This document shows positions 18,209 through 27,423 of a DNA stretch of 64,000 nt, piece by piece. Location of the stretch: contig NZ_CP031728.1 of the NCBI RefSeq assembly GCF_008806975.1, positions 2,170,001 through 2,234,000 on the forward strand, read 5' to 3'. A program made the translations under genes and the position numbers. The notes beneath the pieces were generated by a model. The model searched no databases. It was given only the letters and a program-made list of their open reading frames with translations, and was not told the origin of the DNA. The DNA is from Cellvibrio sp. KY-GH-1. Its GTDB lineage: Bacteria; Pseudomonadota; Gammaproteobacteria; Pseudomonadales; Cellvibrionaceae. Each line of letters starts with the position of its first letter. The first letter of the stretch is position 1.

Positions 18209-21200
18209 ATGATCAAGCAAAATACTTTATACCTCGCAATTCACACACACACAGTTCAAACAGTTACCTCGCTTGCCTCTTCTCCGTTAACCAAACTACT
18301 TACCGCCGCCGGTGTTTGCAGCTTGCTTTGGGCGAGCCCACAAACGCTCGCACAAACCACGGAGAAGGCTAAAGCGAAAGAAGAAATTGAAGAAATGGTG
18401 GTGGTAGGTTCACGTATTCGCCAAACCAACTTGAAAACTATCTCGCCTACGCTGTTGATCACCCGCGAAGACGCGGCGGCGGCGGGACTTAATTCCACGG
18501 CAGATTTGCTGCAATCCAACGCGATTACCGGCGGCGCTTCACAAATTAACAACGCCTTCGGGGGTTACGTCACTAACGGCGGGCCGGGAGCCAATACCAT
18601 TTCCTTGCGCGGTTTAGGTGAGAGCAGAACCCTGGTATTAATCAACGGTCGCCGTGTCGCGCCCTCAGGTACACAAGGCTCAGTAGGCACCGCTGACTTG
18701 AACGTACTACCTACGGCGATGATTGAACGTGTTGAAATCCTGCGCGATGGCGCTTCCTCCATCTACGGTTCAGACGCCGTGAGCGGTGTAATCAATGTGA
18801 TCACCCGCGAAACGGTTGAGGGGCTTTCCATCGAGGGCGATTTCAACCATCCCACTGAAGGTGAAGGTGAGCAAACACGCCTATCCATTTCCGGCGGCAT
18901 GGATGAAGAACGTTTTTCTCTATCTGGTTCGTTTGATGTATACGAGCGCAAAGCACTGGCATTAGGTGATCGCGAGTGGACGCGCTGTAATCAGGATAAG
19001 TTCCGCGATCCGGAAACGGGTGAGTCTTATGATGATATTGACCCAAGAACCGGTAAATCAAAGTGTTACCCAATCTCTACCACAGGTTCAAACGGTGTAA
19101 CGGTCAATACGATTGGCACTCAGGGAATAACCGCAAGTAACTGGGAAACCTTGGGGTTAAACGGCCCGGTTATTGGTGCCCCCAATGCGCCTAATCCTGC
19201 GAATAGCTCATTTACGCGTTTTCGACCAAATCCGGCCGTGCTATCTGGTGTAATTGGCTATGAGGGAGTGGGCGGATCTGAGAGAATCGATGGTGTTCTG
19301 GTACCCATGAGCATCAACATTCGCGATACCTTTGAACCACGCATGCTCAACGAAGATTTAATTTCTCCCGCAAAAATTTATACCGGTTTTGTACAAGGCA
19401 AATACGATTTACAAGCTCTCGGTAATGCGGAGGTATATGGTGAACTTCTCGCCTCGCGCCGTGAATCAGAACAAACGGGCTATCGCCAACTCACCATGGA
19501 TTATCGCCGTGGAAGCCCGCTTATTCCTGCTGAGTTGGCGCACGGCAACTTCGGAGCAGACCAGGGCGTTAGTGATGGTGAACGTGTTGGTGTGCGTGCG
19601 TTTGTTGGTTTTGGTAATGATCACAGTGAACAAAGTGTCGACTTTTACAAACCGACGGTTGGTATTAAAGGCGATTTAACTTTCCTGCCAGATTGGCACT
19701 ACGATGTTTACATTAGCCACGCCAAATCCGATGCAGATTATGAGCGCAACTCATTTCTGATCGATAAATTAACCTATGCCAGTGATGCTGTCGTTGCTAC
19801 TGGCACTGTAGACGCAAGTCTGGTGCGCGGTGGTTTAACCTGCGAAATAAACCTGACCGATCCCAATGAAAAATGTATTCCTTTCCCACGGTTAACCACC
19901 GCAGTTGTCGGCGGCGATTTACCGCAGGATTTCAAGGATTACATTTTCCAGAATACTATCGGTAACACCGAATACGAGGAAAATATTTATAGCGCTATTA
20001 TCGATGGCCCCCTATTCGAATTACCGGCGGGCAAAGTACAAGGCGTATTGGGCCTTGAACATCGCAAAATGGAAATTAATGACCAACCCGATGAAAATAG
20101 TGTTAATGGCAACCTCTACAATTTGAGTAGCGCCTCACCGACTGTGGGTGAAGACAAAGTCACCGAGGTTTATACAGAATTCCAGATTCCTATTTTATCA
20201 GGTGTCGCGTTTGCAGAAGATTTAACTCTGAACGGATCTCTGCGTTATACAGATTATGATTCCTACGGTTCAGACGATACTTACAAGATAGGTTTAATTT
20301 ATTCGCCTACCGATTGGTTCTCGCTACGCGCGAGCCGTGGCACCTCCTTCCGCGCACCCGCGCTCTTTGAACAATTTCAAGGGCCAACAAGCGGTTTCCG
20401 TGCCGCCGCCCTCGATCCCTGCAACGACTACGGCGCGGAGGATACACCGCCAAATATCGCGGCGAACTGTGCAATAGAATTGCCAGACCAACCCAACTTT
20501 GATGCAACCAGTGGCATTGAAGTATTTAACCTTGGCGGCGCCGAAGCCGGATTATTCGCTGAAACCTCTGACAACATAACGTATGGTTTTATTCTGGATC
20601 CTGACATCAGCGATTCCACATCAATCAGCATTGCTGTTGATTATTTTGATATTGAAATTGAAAACGGTGTCAATCAGGTCGGGGAAGTAAATATTCTCGA
20701 AAAATGCTATAACTCTGCCGACGATTTTGCTAACGAAACCGGTGTTTGCCGTTTAGTTTCACGCGATCCTGTCACTAAACAACTGACGGTAAATGATGCC
20801 TACACCAACGTGGCCACAGAAGTCGTACGTGGGCTGGATATCAATACGGATTTCTCACAAGACATAGGTCCAGGAAATTTCGGCGTGTACCTGAGCTTTA
20901 CCCGTTATTACGAACAATCTGAAAAATTATTTTCCGATGATCCACTGCAGGATTTTAATGGCGGCTTGGAAAAACCGGAATTCGGTGGTTCAGCGTCACT
21001 CAGTTACACTTGGGAGGAATGGCGCTTCCTTTACGGCGTAGAATGGATCGGCAGCATGGATGGATACAAGCAAGCAGATGAAGATCCTGTAGATAGTATT
21101 TCGGATTACACTGTTCCCAGTTACCTGGAGCATCGCATCTCCGCTCGCTATCAAACCGACACCTGGAAAACCACCTTCGGAGTACGCAACCTGACCAATG

Positions 21201-21316
21201 AAACGCCACCGGAAATTTCCGCCGGTTATTTCAACCGCGTTGGCAATTCACCTTTGTACAGCGGTTATGATTACGTGGGGCGCGAAGTGTTTATTAATTT
21301 CCAAATTAATTACTAA
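18209..21316 (+). CDS. TonB-dependent outer-membrane receptor
   Basis: A 1035-residue receptor with a long signal peptide (likely cleavage after PQTLAQ). A TonB-box-like stretch follows (EEMVVVGSRI), then the plug domain (ISPTLLITREDAAAAGLNST, TLVLINGRRVAPSG, IERVEILRDGASSIYGSDAV) and a C-terminal barrel ending in INFQINY. The barrel motif SLRASRGTSFRAPALFEQF is typical of the large receptors of Cellvibrio and relatives that take up oligosaccharides or peptides. I chose ATG 18209 because AAGGAG at 18198-18203 is correctly spaced for it. The ATG at 18191 lies upstream of this site and has none. A strong terminator follows. Confidence 0.92.
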   Translation: MIKQNTLYLAIHTHTVQTVTSLASSPLTKLLTAAGVCSLLWASPQTLAQTTEKAKAKEEIEEMVVVGSRIRQTNLKTISPTLLITREDAAAAGLNSTADLLQSNAITGGASQINNAFGGYVTNGGPGANTISLRGLGESRTLVLINGRRVAPSGTQGSVGTADLNVLPTAMIERVEILRDGASSIYGSDAVSGVINVITRETVEGLSIEGDFNHPTEGEGEQTRLSISGGMDEERFSLSGSFDVYERKALALGDREWTRCNQDKFRDPETGESYDDIDPRTGKSKCYPISTTGSNGVTVNTIGTQGITASNWETLGLNGPVIGAPNAPNPANSSFTRFRPNPAVLSGVIGYEGVGGSERIDGVLVPMSINIRDTFEPRMLNEDLISPAKIYTGFVQGKYDLQALGNAEVYGELLASRRESEQTGYRQLTMDYRRGSPLIPAELAHGNFGADQGVSDGERVGVRAFVGFGNDHSEQSVDFYKPTVGIKGDLTFLPDWHYDVYISHAKSDADYERNSFLIDKLTYASDAVVATGTVDASLVRGGLTCEINLTDPNEKCIPFPRLTTAVVGGDLPQDFKDYIFQNTIGNTEYEENIYSAIIDGPLFELPAGKVQGVLGLEHRKMEINDQPDENSVNGNLYNLSSASPTVGEDKVTEVYTEFQIPILSGVAFAEDLTLNGSLRYTDYDSYGSDDTYKIGLIYSPTDWFSLRASRGTSFRAPALFEQFQGPTSGFRAAALDPCNDYGAEDTPPNIAANCAIELPDQPNFDATSGIEVFNLGGAEAGLFAETSDNITYGFILDPDISDSTSISIAVDYFDIEIENGVNQVGEVNILEKCYNSADDFANETGVCRLVSRDPVTKQLTVNDAYTNVATEVVRGLDINTDFSQDIGPGNFGVYLSFTRYYEQSEKLFSDDPLQDFNGGLEKPEFGGSASLSYTWEEWRFLYGVEWIGSMDGYKQADEDPVDSISDYTVPSYLEHRISARYQTDTWKTTFGVRNLTNETPPEISAGYFNRVGNSPLYSGYDYVGREVFINFQINY

Positions 21317-21346
21317 TCACTAATCGGCGCAACTAAAAGCGTCACG

Positions 21347-21380
21347 AAAAAAGCCAGCATCGAGAGATGCTGGCTTTTTT
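21347..21380. terminator. Strong bidirectional intrinsic terminator
   Basis: A 14-bp stem (AAAAAAGCCAGCAT / ATGCTGGCTTTTTT) with a 6-nt loop, 30 bp after the TonB receptor and 63 bp beyond the end of the convergent DUF1415 gene. Confidence 0.92.
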
Positions 21381-21443
21381 ATTCAGGTTGCATTCGAACA
21401 AAATTGCTTACCAAAGAAACACCCGCAAGCAGGCAAAAAACAT

Positions 21444-21992
21444 TCAACCAAACAAATAGGGAAACAAACGATGCTTTTCTTCCAGAGTTAACGCCTCTAC
21501 CCGCCGCTTATTATTCTCGGGTACATCCTCTACCCCTTCATAATAGTGCAGCGCTTTTTCCAAACTGGCTTCGCGAATAATATGAAGTATTGGGTAAGGA
21601 GAGCGATTAGTCAGATTCTCGGCATCCTCCGGATCAGCGCCGGCAAAGCAGTAATCAGGATGAAATGTCGCCAGCTGATAAACACCTGTCCAACCATTGC
21701 GTTTTATCATTTTTTCCGCCCAGTTTAAAAACTGGTTGTAATCGAAAAAATCGTGCAAGTGTCGGGGAACCACTACCAAGGTAGTTTCTATTGCGCTTGC
21801 CGGTTTTTCATCCAGCAACTCCATTTCGCGCTGCAAATCTTGCAAGAGCACTTCATCATCATTCGCATGGGAAATAAAAAAGCGAACTCGATTTTCACCG
21901 GTGGGTTTACCAGCAAAGGGGCACAGGTTTAAGCCGATCACCACCTCGTTAAGCCAGCGTACTACCGCAATTTTTATTGCTTGTTCATCCAT
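21444..21992 (-). CDS. DUF1415 protein
   Basis: A 182-residue cytosolic protein of the DUF1415 family, recognised by the N-terminus VVRWLNEVVIGLNLCPFAGK and the central segment YQLATFHPDYCFAGADPED. The family is widespread in gammaproteobacteria and has no assigned function. Conserved Cys and His residues (CPFA, FHPDYCF) could bind metal or form an active site, but this is inference. It starts 3 bp after the DUF1456 gene ends, indicating co-transcription. Confidence 0.88.
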   Translation of the reverse strand: MDEQAIKIAVVRWLNEVVIGLNLCPFAGKPTGENRVRFFISHANDDEVLLQDLQREMELLDEKPASAIETTLVVVPRHLHDFFDYNQFLNWAEKMIKRNGWTGVYQLATFHPDYCFAGADPEDAENLTNRSPYPILHIIREASLEKALHYYEGVEDVPENNKRRVEALTLEEKHRLFPYLFG

Positions 21993-21995
21993 CGA

Positions 21996-22481
21996 TCAAG
22001 CCTCGTGAGCCGGGCCTTGCTGCAACCATTTACCCAAACCTTCGATAAAGTCCAACACCAGCTCATCGTCGCAGGCTTTGAAGTGGGTATTGCCCGGCTT
22101 GCGAAACAATGCCGACAAATCCGACTTGGTTAATTCAATAGTTGCGGCTGCAAAAACTTCGCGCACATCCTGCTCGTGCAAATTAAACGCAATGCGCAAT
22201 TTTTTTAGTACATCGTTATTAGGCAGCTTTTGATGCTTGGCAACGGGCTCAGGCTCGGCACCGTCTTTTTTTCCGCGCTTGCTATCAATTAAGTTATTCA
22301 GGAGGATCAACAATATATAATCTGGCATGACGGAAAAGCCGGGTTGGCAATCTGTTTTCAACAAGTTGGCGATTTCTTTTTCGCTCAGATCAATATTTGC
22401 CGGCGCAAACAAGGCTTGAATGGTTGGCGTATCCCAGTGTAAAGATTGGGTCAGTTGGCGAAAAATATCATTGGTTCTCAT
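21996..22481 (-). CDS. DUF1456 (YehS-like) protein
   Basis: A 161-residue protein made of two related units, MRTNDIFRQLTQSLHWDTPTI (truncated here) and NNDVLKKLRIAFNLHEQDV, each about 60 residues, as in E. coli YehS (DUF1456). The function is unknown. It forms a two-gene unit with the DUF1415 gene and is divergent from the acetyltransferase gene. Confidence 0.88.
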   Translation of the reverse strand: MRTNDIFRQLTQSLHWDTPTIQALFAPANIDLSEKEIANLLKTDCQPGFSVMPDYILLILLNNLIDSKRGKKDGAEPEPVAKHQKLPNNDVLKKLRIAFNLHEQDVREVFAAATIELTKSDLSALFRKPGNTHFKACDDELVLDFIEGLGKWLQQGPAHEA

Positions 22482-22567
22482 GGAGCACTCTTTATAATGC
22501 AGCTGGGGTATTAGCGCCTATTCTACTCCAAACCCCATTTAAAAACGCCGGGTAGGAAAATAACTCT

Positions 22568-23119
22568 ATGCATCCGTTTACTGAAATTCACCCCTTCGAC
22601 CCGGAACTGGTAGCCGCCCGCAAGCGGGCCAAACACCTCTGCCAACAGCTAAATGCCTTGCGCGCCGACCAAACCAAAGCCCGCAAACCCATCTACCAAC
22701 AATTATTCGGGCAGGTCTCCAGCGCCTACATAGAGCCAAATTTTTTTTGCGACTATGGCAGTAATATTTTTTTGGGCGAAAAATTCTACGCGAACCACAA
22801 CTGCGTGATTCTGGATTGCGCTGAGGTGAGAATTGGTGACCGGGTGATGTTTGGCCCCAGCGTGCAAATTTACGCAACCACCCACCCGGTTGACCCGGCC
22901 GAGCGCGCCACCGGTAAAGAATTCAGCGCAGCCGTCACCATTGGCGACGACTGTTGGATTGGCGGAGGGGCAATTATTTTGGCCGGGGTAACCATCGGCA
23001 ATGGTTCTGTGATTGGCGCGGGCAGCGTGATAACTAAAGATATTCCCGCCGGCGTTGTCGCACTCGGCAATCCTTGCCGGGTGGTTAAATCCGTAAATGA
23101 AACTTCCCCTTCAAAATGA
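22568..23119 (+). CDS. Maltose/galactoside O-acetyltransferase-like enzyme (Maa/LacA/NodL)
   Basis: A 183-residue left-handed beta-helix acetyltransferase. Hexapeptide repeats run through the C-terminal half (IGDRVMFGPSVQIYATTHPV, IGDDCWIGGGAIILAGVTIG, GNGSVIGAGSVITKDIPAGV), and the catalytic histidine lies in the THPVDP motif. The N-terminal Maa-type helix (ARKRAKHLCQQLNALRAD) is present. It would acetylate a sugar hydroxyl using acetyl-CoA in the cytosol; the acceptor is unknown. AGGA lies about ten bases upstream of the ATG. An 8-bp inverted repeat (GAAACTTC / GAAGTTTC, 23099-23127) straddles the stop codon. Confidence 0.9.
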   Translation: MHPFTEIHPFDPELVAARKRAKHLCQQLNALRADQTKARKPIYQQLFGQVSSAYIEPNFFCDYGSNIFLGEKFYANHNCVILDCAEVRIGDRVMFGPSVQIYATTHPVDPAERATGKEFSAAVTIGDDCWIGGGAIILAGVTIGNGSVIGAGSVITKDIPAGVVALGNPCRVVKSVNETSPSK

Positions 23120-23152
23120 GAAGTTTCGTTAACGTGGAAATAAACGTTTTAG

Positions 23153-24325
23153 TTAATCCAGAATAATATGCGGCAAAAAACGTGAGCTGTCTTTGGTGAT
23201 TAAGGTTTCATCTTCGCGAATACAAATGCCGGCGGCGCTGTCACCGACAATCCAGCTACCTACCATGGTGTAGGTGTCGGCATTGCGGTATTCATCGCGG
23301 AATTTTGGCAAAGGCTGCAGAGCCTGGCGAACAAAGCGGCCATCACTGTATGGGCCATGTGCCGATACTTTTTCACCGCTGGTGGTAATCAAATCCACAT
23401 TGGCGCCTTCACGCGAAAATAACGGCTTACGTACCCAACCTGCCCCCATAGGTTCGCTTGTTGGTGTTTCGAAAAACGCTGGCAATAAATTGGGGTGATT
23501 AGGGTAGCGTTGCCACAAGAGCGGCAAAATGCCCTTATTGGATAACAACATTTTCCACGCAGGCTCGATAAATTGGGTTTGGGTGTTAATCATCACCCGC
23601 CCGAACTCTTCCTGCACCATAAATTCCCAGGGGTAAAGTTTGAATAAGCCTTTAATGGGTTGATTATCCAAATCTACCAATTGCCCTTGCCACTCGCCCA
23701 AATCCTCAATGGCGATGTAACGCGAATCCACACCTGCTTGCGTAGCAATATCCATTAAGTAATCTACGGTACCGCGATCTTCAATACTTTCGCGCACGCT
23801 GGAAAAATAAAACGGCTGTGGTAACGCAAGCTCAGCAAAGGCTTGTTCGAGTTTATCTTGCAGGGAATTAAATTGATCCGCATGCTCGGGCAATACACCC
23901 GCTTTGATTTGATCTTCCAACCACACCCATTGAAAAAATCCGGTTTCGTAGAGCGATGTTGGAGTGTCGTAATTTAACTCCATTAACTTGGCGGGGCTTT
24001 TACCGTCGTAAACAAAATCCATGCGGCCATATAAATGCGGCTGGGTTTTATTCCAGGAATTCCACACAAAACTCCAATAGTCACGTGGAATCGCCAACAG
24101 CGTGAGCATTTCTTCGCTGCGCGTAATATCGCCCACCATATCCATGACCATTTGGTGCAGCTCTTCGGTGGGAGCTTCGAGATCTTGCTCTATTTGCTGG
24201 AGAGAAAATTGGTAATAAGCAGTCTCATCCCAATAGGGCTCACCATCAAACGTGTGAAATTTAAACCCGAGTTCTTCCGCTTGAGCGCGCCAATTAGCGC
24301 GCTCATCAATACTGATTCGCTTCAT
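23153..24325 (-). CDS. Glutathionylspermidine-synthase-like ATP-grasp ligase (YgiC/YjfC type)
   Basis: A 390-residue protein covering the synthetase (ATP-grasp) half of glutathionylspermidine synthase without the amidase domain, as in E. coli YgiC and YjfC. Family motifs are RMDFVYDGKSPAKLMELNYD near residue 100, IKGLFKLYPWEFMVQEEFG, and the tail GSWIVGDSAAGICIREDETL. The substrate joined by these stand-alone ligases is not established. It is the last gene of a trio with a YgiB-like lipoprotein (3 bp upstream) and a DUF350 membrane protein, an arrangement also seen around ygiBC and yjfLMC in enterobacteria. Confidence 0.9.
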   Translation of the reverse strand: MKRISIDERANWRAQAEELGFKFHTFDGEPYWDETAYYQFSLQQIEQDLEAPTEELHQMVMDMVGDITRSEEMLTLLAIPRDYWSFVWNSWNKTQPHLYGRMDFVYDGKSPAKLMELNYDTPTSLYETGFFQWVWLEDQIKAGVLPEHADQFNSLQDKLEQAFAELALPQPFYFSSVRESIEDRGTVDYLMDIATQAGVDSRYIAIEDLGEWQGQLVDLDNQPIKGLFKLYPWEFMVQEEFGRVMINTQTQFIEPAWKMLLSNKGILPLLWQRYPNHPNLLPAFFETPTSEPMGAGWVRKPLFSREGANVDLITTSGEKVSAHGPYSDGRFVRQALQPLPKFRDEYRNADTYTMVGSWIVGDSAAGICIREDETLITKDSSRFLPHIILD

Positions 24326-24328
24326 CGA

Positions 24329-24946
24329 TTAACCGCCGAAACCGCTGTAGCCAGAGCGTGAAGCAGCTTGTCCACCAAAGCCGCCACGTTTAACCACCTG
24401 ACCAAATTGCGGCTGCACTTGTGAGGGTTTTAATTGGATAGGCCCAATGCCTTTATCGAGCTTCACATTGTTAGAGGTGCGGAAATTATTGTAATCATCG
24501 CGGCCTTTATAAAGTGGTTGTGTGCGAATTGCGCGGCCAACACCAGCCGCTCCACCTGCATAGTTAGAATTTCCCTGGCTTGAATGCTGTTGGAAATTTT
24601 GCGGTGCTGCTGCACTGCGGTTCATCATTTGGCCCATCATGTAGCCCATCATCATCGGCATAAAAAAGCTACCGCCGGAACTCGCAGGTGCCGCTTCACA
24701 TTTGCCAGCACCGAACTCAGTTTCACAATCCGCTTTACTTTCATATTTGGGTGCGGTTAACGGATGCAAGGCTTTTGCTTCGGCGTAATCCGCCTGACAC
24801 TGTTCAGCGGTATTAAACCCACTGGAGGCACACTCGCTCGGATCAGCATAAACCAGCGCGTTTTCGCGCTCTTCTCCACAACCCGCCAAAAGGATCGTTG
24901 CCGTAGGAACCATTAATACCAATGCAGCTTTTTTACTACGTTTCAT
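24329..24946 (-). CDS. YgiB/DUF1190-family lipoprotein
   Basis: A 205-residue lipoprotein (signal ILLAGC, Cys about residue 23 from ATG 24946). The mature N-terminus has conserved cysteines (YADPSECASSGFNTAEQC, DCETEFGAGKCEA) typical of DUF1190. A Gly/Met/Gln/Asn-rich segment follows (MPMMMGYMMGQMM). The C-terminus is glycine- and arginine-rich. ATG 24946 has AGGA eight bases upstream. The ATG at 24955 has no spacing to that site and is disfavoured. Location is periplasmic or outer-membrane; function unknown. It lies between the DUF350 gene and the ATP-grasp ligase. Confidence 0.86.
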   Translation of the reverse strand: MKRSKKAALVLMVPTATILLAGCGEERENALVYADPSECASSGFNTAEQCQADYAEAKALHPLTAPKYESKADCETEFGAGKCEAAPASSGGSFFMPMMMGYMMGQMMNRSAAAPQNFQQHSSQGNSNYAGGAAGVGRAIRTQPLYKGRDDYNNFRTSNNVKLDKGIGPIQLKPSQVQPQFGQVVKRGGFGGQAASRSGYSGFGG

Positions 24947-24967
24947 AATTGACATCCTGTAAATAAA

Positions 24968-25381
24968 TTAATAGCTCATACAAGCCGCGTTGATCATACC
25001 CACTGCAATGGCTACCGCCGCAGAAAAAATTCCGCTGGCGATTTCGCCCTGTTTAATGCGCGCCTCCAACTGTTTAAGGCTAAAGCGCAACACTAAAAAG
25101 GTCAGCACCTGTACAATCAATGCCACTGCGCCCCAGATTGCACAATCAAGCACCGACAATGAATGAGTGATAGAACTTGACAAAGGCAAAGCAAAACCTA
25201 TCAGTGCCCCACCAAACGCCAGTGCCGCAGCAGGATTATTCGCGCGAATTAATGCCAACTCATCGTGCGGAGTCACCCAGGTGTAAATGCGGATAAACAA
25301 CAGCACCAACACTATGGCTACGGCGAAATAGGCAAGAAATGCGGGCAGACCATCAAGCGATGAAAGAGTGGTTTCTAACAT
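24968..25381 (-). CDS. DUF350 (YjfL-like) inner-membrane protein
   Basis: A 137-residue protein with four hydrophobic segments (around residues 10-30, 48-68, 75-97 and 112-132), matching DUF350/YjfL length and topology. Motifs include ALAFGGALIGFALPLSSSI. AAGGAAAT lies correctly before ATG 25381. The longer frame to 25414 has no support. It is the first gene of the DUF350 / YgiB / ATP-grasp unit and likely carries its promoter in the roughly 120-bp gap before the divergent HlyD gene. Function unknown; the constant gene association suggests one membrane-associated process. Confidence 0.87.
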   Translation of the reverse strand: MLETTLSSLDGLPAFLAYFAVAIVLVLLFIRIYTWVTPHDELALIRANNPAAALAFGGALIGFALPLSSSITHSLSVLDCAIWGAVALIVQVLTFLVLRFSLKQLEARIKQGEIASGIFSAAVAIAVGMINAACMSY

Positions 25382-25505
25382 GGTAGATTTCCTTAATATT
25401 TTGATAAACAACAATACAATTTGTGGAGAAGAGCAATAGAATCTGGCGGCGATTCTGACATATATCTCCCCGTTGCTCTACGGCTTCCGAATTCAGGGAT
25501 AAGTG

Positions 25506-26462
25506 ATGAAAAATTCAGCATTATATTTACTCATGGTGTGCAACCTCAGCCTACTGGCGTGTAGCGATTCACAGCCACACCAAGCACTGGGAACACTCGA
25601 GCGCGACCGGATTATCCTGAAGGCCACCGCCGCCGAAATTATTACCCAGCTACCGATTAACGAGGGGACACAAGTTGCTGAAGGTGACTTGTTATTGCAG
25701 CTGGACGATCGCCGACAACGCGCGTTAGTCGCCAAGGCAGATGCAAATCTACTGAGCGCCCAAGCCAATCTAACCAAGTTACAAAATGGCAATCGCAACG
25801 AAGATATTGCTGCCGCACGCTCGCAGGTCAAAGGCGCCGAAGCACAATTACTCGAAGCTCAAAAAACCTTCGATCGCACCCAAACGCTGGTGACGCGCAA
25901 ACTCGCCGGCGCTGCTGAACTGGACACCGCCCGCGCAAAACGCGACTCAGCACAAGCCAATCAGGAAAAAGCGCGCGAGAATTTATTGCTACTAACCAAC
26001 GGCACCCGCGAGGAGGATTTGCAGCAGGCCGAAGCACAGGTCGCACTCGCCAAAGCCGCACTGGAATTGGAACAACACAATTTGTCCGACCTGAGCGTGC
26101 GCGCTACGCGTGCAGCGCGGCTCGATCATTTACCCAAGCATTTGGGCGAGCGCACTCAAGTCGGGGAGGCGGTAGCTACCCTGCTGGATGCGGGCGCGCC
26201 CTATGCCCGTATCTATGTGCCTGAAACCCATCGCTTAAAAATCAAAACCGGTGATTCACTGCAGATCCATATCGATGGATTGGCAGAGCCACAAACTGGC
26301 AAGGTGCGCTGGATCTCTCAAGACCCAGCCTTTACGCCCTACTTTGCCCTGAACTCCACCGACCGGGCGCGCCTGATGTATTTGGCTGAAGTGAAACTGC
26401 CCGACTCAGATTCAAACTTACCCAGTGGCTTGCCGGTACAGGTTGACCTACCCCATGAATAA
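25506..26462 (+). CDS. HlyD-type periplasmic adaptor lipoprotein of an ABC exporter
   Basis: A 318-residue membrane-fusion protein with a lipoprotein signal (LSLLAC, Cys about residue 19). Biotinyl-lipoyl-like halves (ILKATAAEIITQLPINEGTQ and the later DLSVRATRAARLDHLPKHLG) flank two long coiled-coil helices (about residues 75-200), followed by a beta-barrel domain. It resembles YbhG/YhiI adaptors. It would link an inner-membrane ABC transporter to an outer-membrane channel; no TolC gene is nearby. ATG 25506 is preferred over GTG 25503 because AGGG sits at the correct distance. Its stop overlaps the ATPase start, so the three genes form one operon. Confidence 0.9.
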   Translation: MKNSALYLLMVCNLSLLACSDSQPHQALGTLERDRIILKATAAEIITQLPINEGTQVAEGDLLLQLDDRRQRALVAKADANLLSAQANLTKLQNGNRNEDIAAARSQVKGAEAQLLEAQKTFDRTQTLVTRKLAGAAELDTARAKRDSAQANQEKARENLLLLTNGTREEDLQQAEAQVALAKAALELEQHNLSDLSVRATRAARLDHLPKHLGERTQVGEAVATLLDAGAPYARIYVPETHRLKIKTGDSLQIHIDGLAEPQTGKVRWISQDPAFTPYFALNSTDRARLMYLAEVKLPDSDSNLPSGLPVQVDLPHE

Positions 26463-27423
26463 TTCTGGTACAGGTTCGGCGCGCAGCGAATGGGCCATTG
26501 AAACCACCGGCATGACCCGCCGCTTTGGCGAGTTTGTGGCGGTGGATAAACTGGATTTGCGCATTCCGCATAAAAGTATTTACGGCTTTCTCGGCCCTAA
26601 CGGCTGCGGCAAATCTACCAGCATGCGCTTGATTACCGGCTTGCTCACACCCAGCGAGGGTTCGATTCGCGTACTGGGTATGCACATTCCCGAGCAGGCC
26701 GAACAATTGCGTCGTCGGCTCGGCTACATGACCCAGAAGTTCTCGCTGTATGAAGACCTGACCGTAATTGAAAATCTGCGTTTTATGGCGCAGATCTACA
26801 ACCTCGGTAAACACCAGAGTAAACAACTGATCGACCAGCAGTTGAGTCGATATCAACTGGATGAGCGCCGCCAGCGTCTTGCTGGCGCTTTGAGCGGTGG
26901 GCAGCGCCAGCGCCTCGCCCTGGCCGCCGCAACCTTGCATCAGCCGGAGCTATTGATCCTCGACGAGCCCACCTCTGCGGTAGATCCCGAGAACCGACGC
27001 GATTTTTGGGAAAAACTGTTTGACCTGTGTGAAGCGGGCACCACGATTCTTGTTTCTACCCACTACATGGATGAAGCCGAGCGCTGCCATGGATTGGCGA
27101 TTATGGAAGCGGGCATCAAACGCGCCGATGGCGCACCCGCTCAACTGATGCGCGACCTGGGCGCCAGTGTGGTGGAAGTCGATGGCGACAACTTGCGCTT
27201 GCTTAAGCAGCAGTTGGGCGCGTTACCTGAAGTGTTATCCACCGCCCAACAAGGCACCCATCTGCGCGTGCTCATAAAGGAAGAAATAAGTGCACCGGAA
27301 ACCTGGCTGCGCGGCAATTACCCGGCGCTGGTTAACGGACGGCAAATTAATCAGGTTCGGCCCAGCCTCGAGGATGTGTTCGTCCATTGCACCGGCGGTG
27401 AAAATGGGGGAGCACGTCAATGA
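26455..27423 (+). CDS. ABC exporter ATP-binding protein (YbhF/CcmA-like, single nucleotide-binding domain)
   Basis: A 322-residue ATPase with Walker A GPNGCGKST near residue 45, signature LSGGQRQRLALAAATLHQPE, Walker B LLILDEPTSAVD and the C-terminal regulatory domain found in drug/ABC-2 ATPases (DRA type). E. coli YbhF carries two nucleotide-binding domains; this protein has one and would dimerise. ATG 26455 overlaps the last codons of the HlyD gene (ATG at 26455, stop ending 26462). The product ends 4 bp into the permease gene (ATGA-type overlap), showing tight co-translation. Confidence 0.93.
   Translation: MNNSGTGSARSEWAIETTGMTRRFGEFVAVDKLDLRIPHKSIYGFLGPNGCGKSTSMRLITGLLTPSEGSIRVLGMHIPEQAEQLRRRLGYMTQKFSLYEDLTVIENLRFMAQIYNLGKHQSKQLIDQQLSRYQLDERRQRLAGALSGGQRQRLALAAATLHQPELLILDEPTSAVDPENRRDFWEKLFDLCEAGTTILVSTHYMDEAERCHGLAIMEAGIKRADGAPAQLMRDLGASVVEVDGDNLRLLKQQLGALPEVLSTAQQGTHLRVLIKEEISAPETWLRGNYPALVNGRQINQVRPSLEDVFVHCTGGENGGARQ

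Noticed and set aside
23099..23127. 8-bp inverted repeat at the acetyltransferase stop codon as a terminator
   Set aside because: The stem overlaps the coding region and no T run follows, so I did not list it as a terminator.
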